A stretch of DNA of 9,184 bases from Candidatus Latescibacterota bacterium (GTDB lineage: Bacteria > Latescibacterota > MVCY01): NCBI GenBank assembly GCA_030629295.1, contig DAOVPH010000059.1:1-9184 (forward strand). The letters run 5' to 3'. Below the pieces are notes generated by a model. That model had not been told where the DNA came from, ran no database searches, and saw only the letters and a program-made list of their open reading frames with translations. Made by a program: the position numbers and the translations under genes. Shown piece by piece: positions 1-5,925 of the stretch (position 1 is its first letter; each line of letters opens with the position of its first letter).

Positions 1-807
1 AGAAGGATCGCAGAAGAAGATGGCGGTGTGCTCTCCGGTCAATCTGCCCCTGTATTGAGCAGCCAGTATCCGTTTGGGCCGTTTAGCATTATCTCTGTAT
101 TCCTCTTCCACTACCAGTTTAAACTGGTCCCCTGGGCGGGGTTCGGTGAGAAAGTCGATCTGCCAGGCGAAGATGTCGGCCAACTGCATCGCCACCTCAG
201 CTGAATGACCGAGTCTCAACAGCGCCTGGTAGAGTGAGCTGTTAATTTCCCCTTCTATCTTCACTGCCCTGGTCTGGATCTTCTCTTTGAGCGCCTCTAA
301 ACTGCCCTCAGGGGATAGGCGAACGGAGTAGAGATCTATTGCATTGGGACGGTAACTGAATTTGACGATCCTGTTCTGATTGTCCAGTGCCAGTTGATAG
401 CTGCTTCCCGGCGGGCACTTTCGGAGATCGAACAGCGGCTTCAACGCCTGTTGGAGCTTAAAGACCTCTTGAGGGGAAACTCCCTGTCGAACCAGGCAAT
501 TGTAAAGCGAGCTTCCTCTGGGGAGAACTCCCGTTAGCCACGTAAGGGATTGATCCTGGGGGTAGTCTTCCTTGGCAGTCGGGGAGGCAGTAGATGGTGT
601 TTGCTCGGGTTGATCAACTACCTGAGGAGCATCAGTGATTCTTACGCTGTTTCGGCCAGCGAACCACCCTGCTATCAGACCTACCGTCAGTACACCCAAT
701 ACTATCCTCCAAGAGGGGACATATCTCAGAAACTTTCTATAGTTTGCCCTATCTTCAGATGGTTGCTGCCTTAGTTCTTCATTATCTCTTCTGGGGATTA
801 AATCCAT
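1..807 (-). CDS. M23-family murein peptidase (YebA/MepM-like), N-terminal part, truncated by window edge
   Basis: The minus-strand frame opens with ATG at 807 and stays open for 269 codons to the window edge, so the 3' end is missing. A strong AGGAGG lies 5 nt upstream of the ATG. The product has a short charged cytoplasmic N-terminus, one membrane segment at about residues 34-49 (IVLGVLTVGLIAGWF), and a Pro/Thr/Ser-rich linker at about 60-88. A LysM/OapA-like region follows at about 92-155 (LPRGSSLYNCLVRQG), then a second domain at about 185-269 containing ADIFAWQIDF and RPGDQFKLVVEEE. That last stretch is characteristic of the region preceding the LytM/M23 zinc domain in YebA/MepM/Csd3-type endopeptidases, which cut peptidoglycan cross-links in the periplasm. 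The catalytic HxxxD and HxH motifs would lie beyond position 1 and cannot be checked. The gene follows livF on the same strand but is separated by 315 bases with a repeat element, so it is probably its own unit. Confidence 0.85.
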   Translation of the reverse strand, partial: MDLIPRRDNEELRQQPSEDRANYRKFLRYVPSWRIVLGVLTVGLIAGWFAGRNSVRITDAPQVVDQPEQTPSTASPTAKEDYPQDQSLTWLTGVLPRGSSLYNCLVRQGVSPQEVFKLQQALKPLFDLRKCPPGSSYQLALDNQNRIVKFSYRPNAIDLYSVRLSPEGSLEALKEKIQTRAVKIEGEINSSLYQALLRLGHSAEVAMQLADIFAWQIDFLTEPRPGDQFKLVVEEEYRDNAKRPKRILAAQYRGRLTGEHTAIFFCDPS

Positions 808-812
808 TACCA

Positions 813-818
813 CCTCCT
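813..818 (-). promoter_or_regulatory. Shine-Dalgarno site of the M23 peptidase gene
   Basis: The minus strand reads AAAAGGAGGTGG just before the ATG at 807, with 5 nt between the AGGAGG core and the start codon. This fixes the start of the gene at the left edge. I see no convincing -35/-10 pair between it and the repeat element at 869-1019. Confidence 0.8.
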
Positions 819-868
819 TTTAAACCCGATCTATGTAGAGGGGAACTTGGTTAATTGGTGAGTACTGG

Positions 869-1019
869 GTATATCGTTTCCCAAAAAAGCTGCGTTAATT
901 CGTCATTGCGAGCGATAGCGAAGCAATCTCTAAGCAGCTCACATTCAATGAGATTGCTTCGTCGCTTCGCTCCTCGCAATGACAGAGGAAAATATAATGC
1001 TATTTTGGGAACGATCTAC
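869..1019. repeat. MITE/REP-like nested inverted-repeat element, about 151 bp
   Basis: The outer arms are imperfect inverted repeats of about 21-22 bp (869-890 and 999-1019), sharing ATCGTT, CCCAAAA and AGC with two mismatches and one extra T on the left. The inner arms are 902-930 and 950-983. Each begins with GTCATTGCGAG and ends with GAAGCAATCTC when read inward, differing only in the middle (7 versus 12 bases). The loop is 931-949. It has no room for a transposase. The inner palindrome is of a type I recall as dispersed in many bacterial genomes, so a non-autonomous mobile or REP-like repeat is the best reading. On the minus strand a run of six T (883-888) lies about 13 nt past the inner stem, too far for a standard intrinsic terminator, though the stem could still slow read-through from livF. 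Confidence 0.75.
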
Positions 1020-1027
1020 TAATTCAG

Positions 1028-1048
1028 TAATAACTGATAACTAATGAT
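1028..1048 (+). repeat. Degenerate heptamer tandem repeat, three units
   Basis: Three consecutive 7-base units read TAATAAC, TGATAAC and TAATGAT. It sits just outside the nested inverted-repeat element. The unit consensus resembles the four-unit heptamer repeat at 8465-8492 read on the minus strand, so both may belong to one dispersed repeat family. No function can be inferred from the sequence. Confidence 0.5.
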
Positions 1049-1122
1049 TTAGTGGGCATCTTGAAAGAGTTGACATAACTTTAACCTACCACATTGACCA
1101 AATAGGACTACGGCCTGGCTCT

Positions 1123-1860
1123 TTACTCTTCCAGGAACCCTTTTCTCCCTTTACCTAAGTAGGCCCGTTTCACCTCTCGATTCTGCAGCAGCTCCGCAGT
1201 TTCTCCTTCGAGGATGATCTTACCGGTTTCCAGGACATAACCTCTATCAGCCAGAGAAAGGGCCATTTGGGCATTCTGCTCTACCAAGAGGATAGTGGTG
1301 CCTGATTTTCTTAGATCTCGAATAATTTGGAAGATCTCTTTGGCCACAATAGGGGCCAGTCCCATTGAAGGTTCGTCTAAAAGAAGCAGTTTCGGTTTTG
1401 ACATCAAGGCTCTGCTTATGACCAGCATCTGCTGCTCGCCTCCGCTGAGAGTCCCCGCTGGTTGAGCTTTTCTCTCCTTTAACGCGGGGAAAAGCTCAAA
1501 AATCCGTTCTATTTCCTGGGCGATCTGCCGGCGTCCTTCTTTGCGGAATCGCTGGTAAGCACCCAATTCCAAATTTTCCAACACCGTCAGAGGGGCGAAT
1601 ATCTGTCTGCCCTCTGCTACCTGCGATATCCCCAGTGCCACGATCTCTTCTGGCGAACGTCCCACTAAAGAGACGCCATCCAGACTAATTTCCCCTTTTA
1701 CCAACGGCACAAGTCCAGAAATAGCGTGGAGCAAGGTGGATTTACCCGCCCCGTTGGCCCCTATCAGACAGACGATCTCTTCTGGTAGGATGTGCAGAGA
1801 GACCCCTTTTAGGGCCTGGATGGCTCCGTAATAAGCCTCCAGATTCCGGATGGTAAGCAT
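1123..1860 (-). CDS. livF: LivF-type branched-chain amino acid ABC transporter ATPase
   Basis: This 245-residue cytoplasmic ATPase is one of two nucleotide-binding subunits of the LIV-type (HAAT family) importer. Visible motifs are Walker A GANGAGKST (34-42), a Q-loop region ISQVAEGRQIF (78-88), the signature LSGGEQQ (138-144) and Walker B LLLLDEP (158-164). The switch position reads VEQNA with Gln195 where most ABC ATPases have His; this replacement is usual in LivF. Length matches the family (about 230-245). The ATG start shares its A with the livG stop codon (TAATG), which implies translational coupling, and AAGGG lies 6 nt upstream. Substrate choice is made by the binding protein and permeases, so the motifs do not identify the solute. 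The assignment to LivF rather than LivG rests on gene order, shorter length and VEQNA. Confidence 0.95.
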   Translation of the reverse strand: MLTIRNLEAYYGAIQALKGVSLHILPEEIVCLIGANGAGKSTLLHAISGLVPLVKGEISLDGVSLVGRSPEEIVALGISQVAEGRQIFAPLTVLENLELGAYQRFRKEGRRQIAQEIERIFELFPALKERKAQPAGTLSGGEQQMLVISRALMSKPKLLLLDEPSMGLAPIVAKEIFQIIRDLRKSGTTILLVEQNAQMALSLADRGYVLETGKIILEGETAELLQNREVKRAYLGKGRKGFLEE

Positions 1861-2633
1861 TATCTTCCCTTGAAGTCCTCTCCTAAGTAAGCTTTAATGA
1901 CTTCTTGGTTATCTTGAATCTCCTCTGGTTTGCCTTCAGCGATCTTCTTTCCATAGTTTAGTACTATGATCTCATCGGAGATATCCATCACCAGTTCCAT
2001 ATCATGTTCCACCAACAGGATGGTCGTCCCTTTTTCACGGATCTTCAAGATCAAATCCGCCAGGACAGTAGCTTCGTGTGAGTTTAATCCGGCAGCAGGC
2101 TCATCGAGCAAAAGCAGTTCGGGGTCTGTGGCCCATGCCCTGGCAAGTTCCAAAACCCTCTGCTGTCCAAAAGGAAGTTTTGAGGCTAACTCCTGGGCGC
2201 TGGAGGAGAGCCCAACAAAGGCAAGCCGTTCCATGGCATCATCACGGATAGCCTTCTCCTCAGCTATTGCCTTGGGTAGATGGAACACCGCACTTAGCAG
2301 ACCGGAGAATGTCCTCGGGTGGCGACCGACCATTACATTTTCCAAAACAGACATATTATCGAATAATTCGACATTCTGGAATGTTCTGGAAATACCCTGA
2401 GATGCTATCTCGTACGGCTTCAACCCGTTAAGTTTCTGTCCCTTAAACCTTATTTCTCCTGCCGTGGGAGGATCGACACCTGTAATAGCATTAAAGATAG
2501 TAGTCTTGCCTGCACCGTTGGGCCCGATGATGGCTTTGATCTCCCCTGTTTCTACCTTTAGACTGACATCCGAAACAGCGACAAGCCCACCAAATCTCTT
2601 TGACAGATTAATAGCTTCTAAGATGGGTTCCAT
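1860..2633 (-). CDS. livG: LivG-type branched-chain amino acid ABC transporter ATPase
   Basis: This 257-residue ATPase is the partner of LivF. It shows Walker A GPNGAGKTT (37-45), the Q-loop in ISRTFQN (81-87), the signature-region motif LPFGQQRVLELARA (153-166), Walker B ELLLLDEP (172-179) and the switch histidine in VEHDM (H210). The LPFGQ form in place of LSGGQ is within the range typical of LivG proteins. The 40-residue insertion between Q-loop and signature and the C-terminal IAEGKPEEIQ...AYLGE are also LivG-like. The start at 2633 has AGGAAG 7 nt upstream. The gene follows livM after a 47-nt gap containing a perfect palindrome, and overlaps livF by one base. Confidence 0.95.
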   Translation of the reverse strand: MEPILEAINLSKRFGGLVAVSDVSLKVETGEIKAIIGPNGAGKTTIFNAITGVDPPTAGEIRFKGQKLNGLKPYEIASQGISRTFQNVELFDNMSVLENVMVGRHPRTFSGLLSAVFHLPKAIAEEKAIRDDAMERLAFVGLSSSAQELASKLPFGQQRVLELARAWATDPELLLLDEPAAGLNSHEATVLADLILKIREKGTTILLVEHDMELVMDISDEIIVLNYGKKIAEGKPEEIQDNQEVIKAYLGEDFKGR

Positions 2634-2657
2634 CGGTATTCTTCCTAAACGGAGACA

Positions 2658-2683
2658 TAGGGGTTCAACATGTTGAACCCCTA
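2658..2683. repeat. 26-bp perfect palindrome in the livM-livG junction
   Basis: The half-site TAGGGGTTCAACA is followed directly by its exact reverse complement, centred between 2670 and 2671. The palindrome includes the TAG stop codon of livM and lies upstream of the livG ribosome binding site (2641-2646). It has no T-run after it on the minus strand, so it is not a standard terminator. It could be a short REP-like repeat, an mRNA-stabilising or processing hairpin, or a binding site for a dimeric protein; the sequence does not decide between these. Confidence 0.75.
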
Positions 2684-3622
2684 CATTCTCCCACGAACAC
2701 TTCTCAATTTCTTGACCAGACCGAACAGGCCTTCAGGCATGAAGATCATGATCAGAAGCAGGGTTGATCCGTATATCAATATATCATAATCCTTAAAGCC
2801 TCGCAGAAACTCCGGCAGAAGGGTTAGCAATACCGTTCCCAAAAGAGCACCCCATACGTTGGCCATCCCTCCTACAACCACCATAGTCACCAACAGGATT
2901 GAGAACTCCAAATCAAAAGAGCCAGGACTGATGAAGGTCACGAAATGCGCGTAGAGACTCCCGGCAATGGAGGCATAGATGGCGCTGAGGACAAAAACCT
3001 GAATCTTGTACTTGGAGGTGTTAACTCCCATAGCATTGGCTGCCAGTTCACTGCTGTGAATGGATCTAAGTGCCCGTCCCACTCGCGAATGGATGAGATT
3101 CAAGGAAAACAGAAGCACTATGACCACCAGGGCCCAGACAAGGCAATAGCGAGCGAGCTGACTCTCTACAACGAGGTTCCCAAGCGCAATTCTGGGGATT
3201 TCACCGAAGCCGGATGGTCCACCGGTGAAATCCACGGATGCGTTGAGTGCGACATAGACGATCTGGCCAAAGCCAAGCGTCGCCATCGCCAGATAGTGCC
3301 CCTTAAGCCTTAAGGTAGGTATCCCAATCAAAAAAGCGATGCAGGCGGTCAGAACGATGGCTGCCAAGAAAGCAGGCAGAGGTGAAAGATGGGCTTTTGT
3401 AGTCAGTATTCCAGAGGTATAAGCGCCTGTTGCGAAAAACGCCGCATGCCCCAAAGATATCTGCCCCGCATAGCCCATAAGTAAACTCAGACCTATGGTA
3501 ATCAGGCTGTAGATGCCCATAAAGACCATAATGCCGAGATAGTACGGATTTCTCATCACCATCGGCAATGCCACCAGAACGAGCATCAAAATCCCAAGTG
3601 AAATCTGATTTTCTCTGCCCAT
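2681..3622 (-). CDS. livM: LivM-type branched-chain amino acid ABC transporter permease
   Basis: This 313-residue, strongly hydrophobic inner-membrane protein has about eight or nine predicted membrane segments. The family motif GYAGQISLGHAAFFATGAY lies at 50-68. Other LivM hallmarks are TLRLKGHYLAMATLGFGQI, the FTGGPSG segment, the cytoplasmic coupling-helix region GRALRSIHSSELAANAMGVN, and the C-terminal MPEGLFGLVKKL. It pairs with LivH to form the translocation channel. The ATG at 3622 has no good Shine-Dalgarno sequence close by, but an in-frame TAG two codons upstream rules out a longer form. It starts 44 nt after the livH stop codon, so translation may depend partly on coupling. Its stop codon lies in the palindrome at 2658-2683. 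Confidence 0.94.
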   Translation of the reverse strand: MGRENQISLGILMLVLVALPMVMRNPYYLGIMVFMGIYSLITIGLSLLMGYAGQISLGHAAFFATGAYTSGILTTKAHLSPLPAFLAAIVLTACIAFLIGIPTLRLKGHYLAMATLGFGQIVYVALNASVDFTGGPSGFGEIPRIALGNLVVESQLARYCLVWALVVIVLLFSLNLIHSRVGRALRSIHSSELAANAMGVNTSKYKIQVFVLSAIYASIAGSLYAHFVTFISPGSFDLEFSILLVTMVVVGGMANVWGALLGTVLLTLLPEFLRGFKDYDILIYGSTLLLIMIFMPEGLFGLVKKLRSVRGRM

Positions 3623-3666
3623 AAGCTATAGTGCAATCAGTTCTCTTCTGTTTATTCCATTTGCAA

Positions 3667-4557
3667 TTAGAACTTCTTCAGCTTGCTGACCTGAGCGCTT
3701 CCGAAAAGGCCGCTGGGTTTTATGAACAACACCATCAACAAGACGACCAAACCAACTGCATCCTTGTAGTGTGAAGATATTAGTCCAGCACAAAGGGATT
3801 CAACTATGCCGATGAGAAACCCGGCAACCACAGCCCCCATGGGATTACCCAATCCGCCCAAGACCGCAGCCCCAAAGCCCTTCAGGCCTAATATAGCGCC
3901 CCTCTCATAGTCCATCAGAGAGATTGGAGTAATGATTATCCCTGCAATCGCACCGATGGCTGCGCTCAGAGCAAAGGAGAGAAGGACGATTCTTTTGACA
4001 TTAATCCCTACTAAACTTGCCGCAGGCCGATTGGCAGCACAGGCCCTCATAGCTTTCCCGACAATAGTAAATCTAAAAAAAAGCGCCAAAAGGAGGACAA
4101 CCATCCCGATGATTCCCAGAATCCAGACGGTCTGGGGAAGGATCGTAGCTTCCAATAATAGGATAGGCTTCTCGGTGGAGAAATGCGGCAGGCTAAAGGT
4201 CTCCTTGCCCCAGGCGAACATAGCGCCGCCCTTAAGCAATATAGACCCAGCGATGGTGATGATAATTAAGCTGAGGACGGAGGGCATTTTCAGAGGATGG
4301 ATACACAGTCTCTCGAAGGCCGTGCCAATCAGCGTCACCGCCAGCACGGCGATAGGGAAAGCGACCCACATCGGCAAGTTCAAAGGCCCCACAAGTGACA
4401 CCATAAACATCCCGCCCAGCATCACGAACTCGCCCTGAGCGAAGTTAATGATACTGGTTGAGTTATAGATAATATTGAACCCAAGTGCGACCATGGCATA
4501 GATGCTGCCAATGGTGACACCGCTGAGTATAAGTTGAAGTATTATGCTGGCACTCAT
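3667..4557 (-). CDS. livH: LivH-type branched-chain amino acid ABC transporter permease
   Basis: This 296-residue polytopic membrane protein starting MSASIILQLILSG is the second permease subunit. The family motif INFAQGEFVMLGG lies at 37-49, preceded by GSIYAMVALGFNIIY. Further landmarks are the coupling-loop segment GKAMRACAANRPAASLVGIN and the late GLKGFGAAVLGGLGNPMGAVVAGFLIG, both typical of LivH. I chose the ATG at 4557 because homologues begin right before the first membrane helix. The frame stays open upstream to a GTG at 4644, but that extra stretch (MKLPHGAG...) is not hydrophobic or conserved-looking and is mostly occupied by an intergenic hairpin. The start is somewhat uncertain because the AGGA ahead of 4557 is only 1-2 nt from the ATG. 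Confidence 0.93.
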   Translation of the reverse strand: MSASIILQLILSGVTIGSIYAMVALGFNIIYNSTSIINFAQGEFVMLGGMFMVSLVGPLNLPMWVAFPIAVLAVTLIGTAFERLCIHPLKMPSVLSLIIITIAGSILLKGGAMFAWGKETFSLPHFSTEKPILLLEATILPQTVWILGIIGMVVLLLALFFRFTIVGKAMRACAANRPAASLVGINVKRIVLLSFALSAAIGAIAGIIITPISLMDYERGAILGLKGFGAAVLGGLGNPMGAVVAGFLIGIVESLCAGLISSHYKDAVGLVVLLMVLFIKPSGLFGSAQVSKLKKF

Positions 4558-4576
4558 TTCCTGTGATTCAAGAATT

Positions 4577-4624
4577 GGGGCTAAGCCGATCATCCGATTA
4601 ATCCGATGGCAGTGACTTAGCCCC
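4577..4624. repeat. Hairpin between the binding-protein gene and livH, with CCGAT repeats in its loop
   Basis: GGGGCTAAG (4577-4585) and CTTAGCCCC (4616-4624) form a perfect 9-bp stem with a 30-nt loop. The loop contains CCGAT three times (4586-4590, 4594-4598, 4603-4607), a short irregular tandem repeat. There is no U-tract on the minus strand, so a terminator is unlikely. Stem-loops just downstream of binding-protein genes in ABC operons often protect the upstream message and help give excess binding protein over permease; that role here is inference. Confidence 0.6.
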
Positions 4625-4677
4625 GCCCCGTGGGGTAGCTTCACACCCTATCGGGCCCGTAGTTGAACAGCTCTTGC

Positions 4678-5838
4678 CTACTCCGGCAAGGTAAAGTTGC
4701 CCTCTCTAACGGTCAACATCTCGAAGGCCTCTTTGGTAAGACCATTATGATCCTCTGGAGAGAAGTTGAAGATGCCGCCTGTCCCGACAAAGCCCTCTAT
4801 GTTCTCCAGCTCGTCTCTGATCTTTGTCCTGTCTGGACCAGCTTTCTGCAACGCCTCGATCACCAGTTTCAGTGCATCATAGGCATGTCCGCCGAATGTA
4901 CTGACTGGCTCTTTGTATCTTTCTTCATAGGCCTTTTTGTACTCAGTCAGAAGCCTCTTCTGGGGGTGATCCTCAGGAAGTACATCTGCTATCAGGAGCC
5001 TCCCCGCTGGGAAGATGATGCCCTCGCCTGCCTCGCCAGCCGCCGCAGCATACTTGACGTTGCCAAACCCATGACTCTGATAAAGCGGGATTGTCATCCC
5101 TAATTGCCTCATATTCTTAGGAACAATGGACTGAGCAGGCACGATGGACCAGTTGACGATGGCTTGGGCATCGGTCCTTCTGATCTTTGTCAATTGGGGG
5201 GTCATATCGGTATCCCCTGGCCCGTATGTCTCATCCGCCACGATGGTGATCCCCATCTTCTCGGCGTACTTCTTGAGCTGTTTTCTTCCCTGATCCCCAA
5301 AACCCGTGGTGCCGGTGATGAGGGCGATCTTCGCTATCCCTTTATCCTGCATATGCTCGTAGATTCGGATGACTGCATCGGTGTCCTTCTGAGGGGTCTT
5401 GAACACCCAGTGTCGCTCGGCAACAGGTGAGACGATCGCTTCAGCAGCCGCACAGGAAACAAGAGGCACCTCGGCCTTTTCGACAATAGGGATGATTGCC
5501 ATCGTGGTTCCGCTTCTGGAGGGACCGATAATAGCCAGTACCTTGTCCTTCTCGATCAGCTTGTTGACCGCATTGACCGTCCTGGTCTCATCCCCCACCG
5601 TATCTTCGATGATTAGATCTAAGGGCTGGCCATTGATGCCACCGGCCGCATTGATCTCTTCGACGATCATCTCAACCGTTTTTTTCTCCGGCTCCCCCAG
5701 CCACGAAGCGGGCCCTGTTATAGCAAAGAGAGCCCCTATCTTGTAAGCTTTTTTCTCCTTAGCACAACCAGAGATTAGCATAAGGAGGAACATTGATAGG
5801 CAGAACAGTCCCATCCACTTGCTGTTTAATTTAGACAT
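4678..5838 (-). CDS. LIV-type ABC transporter substrate-binding lipoprotein (Peripla_BP_6 / LivK-like)
   Basis: This 386-residue protein begins with a lipoprotein signal: KLNSK, a hydrophobic stretch, and the lipobox ISGC with the lipidated Cys25. The mature part (AYKIGALFAITGPASWLGEP...) is a type I periplasmic binding fold of the LivK/Peripla_BP_6 family. Family landmarks include the GPA/WLG substrate-loop region near 42-48, VIAIIGPSRSGTTMAIIPI-like sequence in the first lobe, EAIVSP..HWVFKT, and late FGGHAYDALKLVIEAL. It captures solute outside the inner membrane for LivHMGF. The start at 5838 is chosen because it gives a clean signal peptide and has AGGAGGG a few nt upstream; the upstream in-frame extension to 5910 runs through a hairpin. 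The solute cannot be assigned: this family binds branched-chain and aromatic amino acids, amides, urea and aromatic acids. Confidence 0.93.
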   Translation of the reverse strand: MSKLNSKWMGLFCLSMFLLMLISGCAKEKKAYKIGALFAITGPASWLGEPEKKTVEMIVEEINAAGGINGQPLDLIIEDTVGDETRTVNAVNKLIEKDKVLAIIGPSRSGTTMAIIPIVEKAEVPLVSCAAAEAIVSPVAERHWVFKTPQKDTDAVIRIYEHMQDKGIAKIALITGTTGFGDQGRKQLKKYAEKMGITIVADETYGPGDTDMTPQLTKIRRTDAQAIVNWSIVPAQSIVPKNMRQLGMTIPLYQSHGFGNVKYAAAAGEAGEGIIFPAGRLLIADVLPEDHPQKRLLTEYKKAYEERYKEPVSTFGGHAYDALKLVIEALQKAGPDRTKIRDELENIEGFVGTGGIFNFSPEDHNGLTKEAFEMLTVREGNFTLPE

Positions 5839-5841
5839 TTT

Positions 5842-5848
5842 CCCTCCT
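5842..5848 (-). promoter_or_regulatory. Shine-Dalgarno site fixing the binding-protein start
   Basis: The minus strand reads AGGAGGG 3-4 nt ahead of the ATG at 5838. It supports the start that begins the lipoprotein signal peptide rather than the upstream in-frame ATG at 5910. Confidence 0.7.
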
Positions 5849-5860
5849 GTTTGTTTTCCA

Positions 5861-5895
5861 GAGGAGAACTGCCGAGGGAAATGGCAGTTCTCCTC
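5861..5895. repeat. 13-bp-stem hairpin between the beta-barrel gene and the binding-protein gene
   Basis: GAGGAGAACTGCC (5861-5873) pairs perfectly with GGCAGTTCTCCTC (5883-5895) around a 9-nt loop. It lies 30 nt beyond the stop codon of the beta-barrel gene and ends 12 nt short of the AGGAGG core (5843-5848). On the minus strand the downstream bases (TGGAAAACAAAC) have no T-run, so this is not a classic terminator. A processing, stabilising or translation-modulating RNA hairpin is plausible. Confidence 0.7.
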
Positions 5896-5925
5896 CAGGG
5901 ATTTATCCACAGCTTAGCCCATCGG

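Larger units (their letters stand above)
808..1122. other. Non-coding gap between livF and the M23 peptidase gene
   Basis: This 315-base stretch has no supportable coding sequence. It holds the M23 ribosome binding site (813-818), a nested inverted-repeat element (869-1019) and a three-unit degenerate heptamer repeat (1028-1048). The part next to livF (1049-1122) shows no recognisable intrinsic terminator. Any promoter for the M23 gene should lie here, but I cannot point to one. Confidence 0.75.

Noticed and set aside
550..774. Plus-strand frame of 74 codons
   Set aside because: It is antisense to the M23 peptidase N-terminus, which has a strong ribosome site and recognisable domains.
902..983. 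Inner palindrome as intrinsic terminator of livF
   Set aside because: The stem is long but no T-run follows it directly on the minus strand; a repeat element explains it better.
1068..1122. TTGACA-like box on the plus strand downstream of livF
   Set aside because: No plus-strand gene follows it and no matching -10 box stands at normal spacing.
3632..3670. Direct repeat TGCAATCAG / TGCAATTAG between livH and livM
   Set aside because: Nine bases with one mismatch, two copies only; too weak to separate from chance in AT-rich spacer.
4577..4624. CRISPR-like repeats (CCGAT copies)
   Set aside because: The units are only 5 bases with 3-4 base spacing; there are no spacers or repeats of CRISPR length anywhere in the window.
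4558..4644. N-terminal extension of LivH from a GTG at 4644
   Set aside because: It adds 29 residues not expected in LivH and runs through a perfect stem-loop; the ATG at 4557 begins just before the first helix.
5839..5910. Longer start for the binding protein at 5910
   Set aside because: It would bury the lipoprotein signal peptide behind 24 charged residues and translate the 13-bp hairpin; AGGAGG supports 5838.
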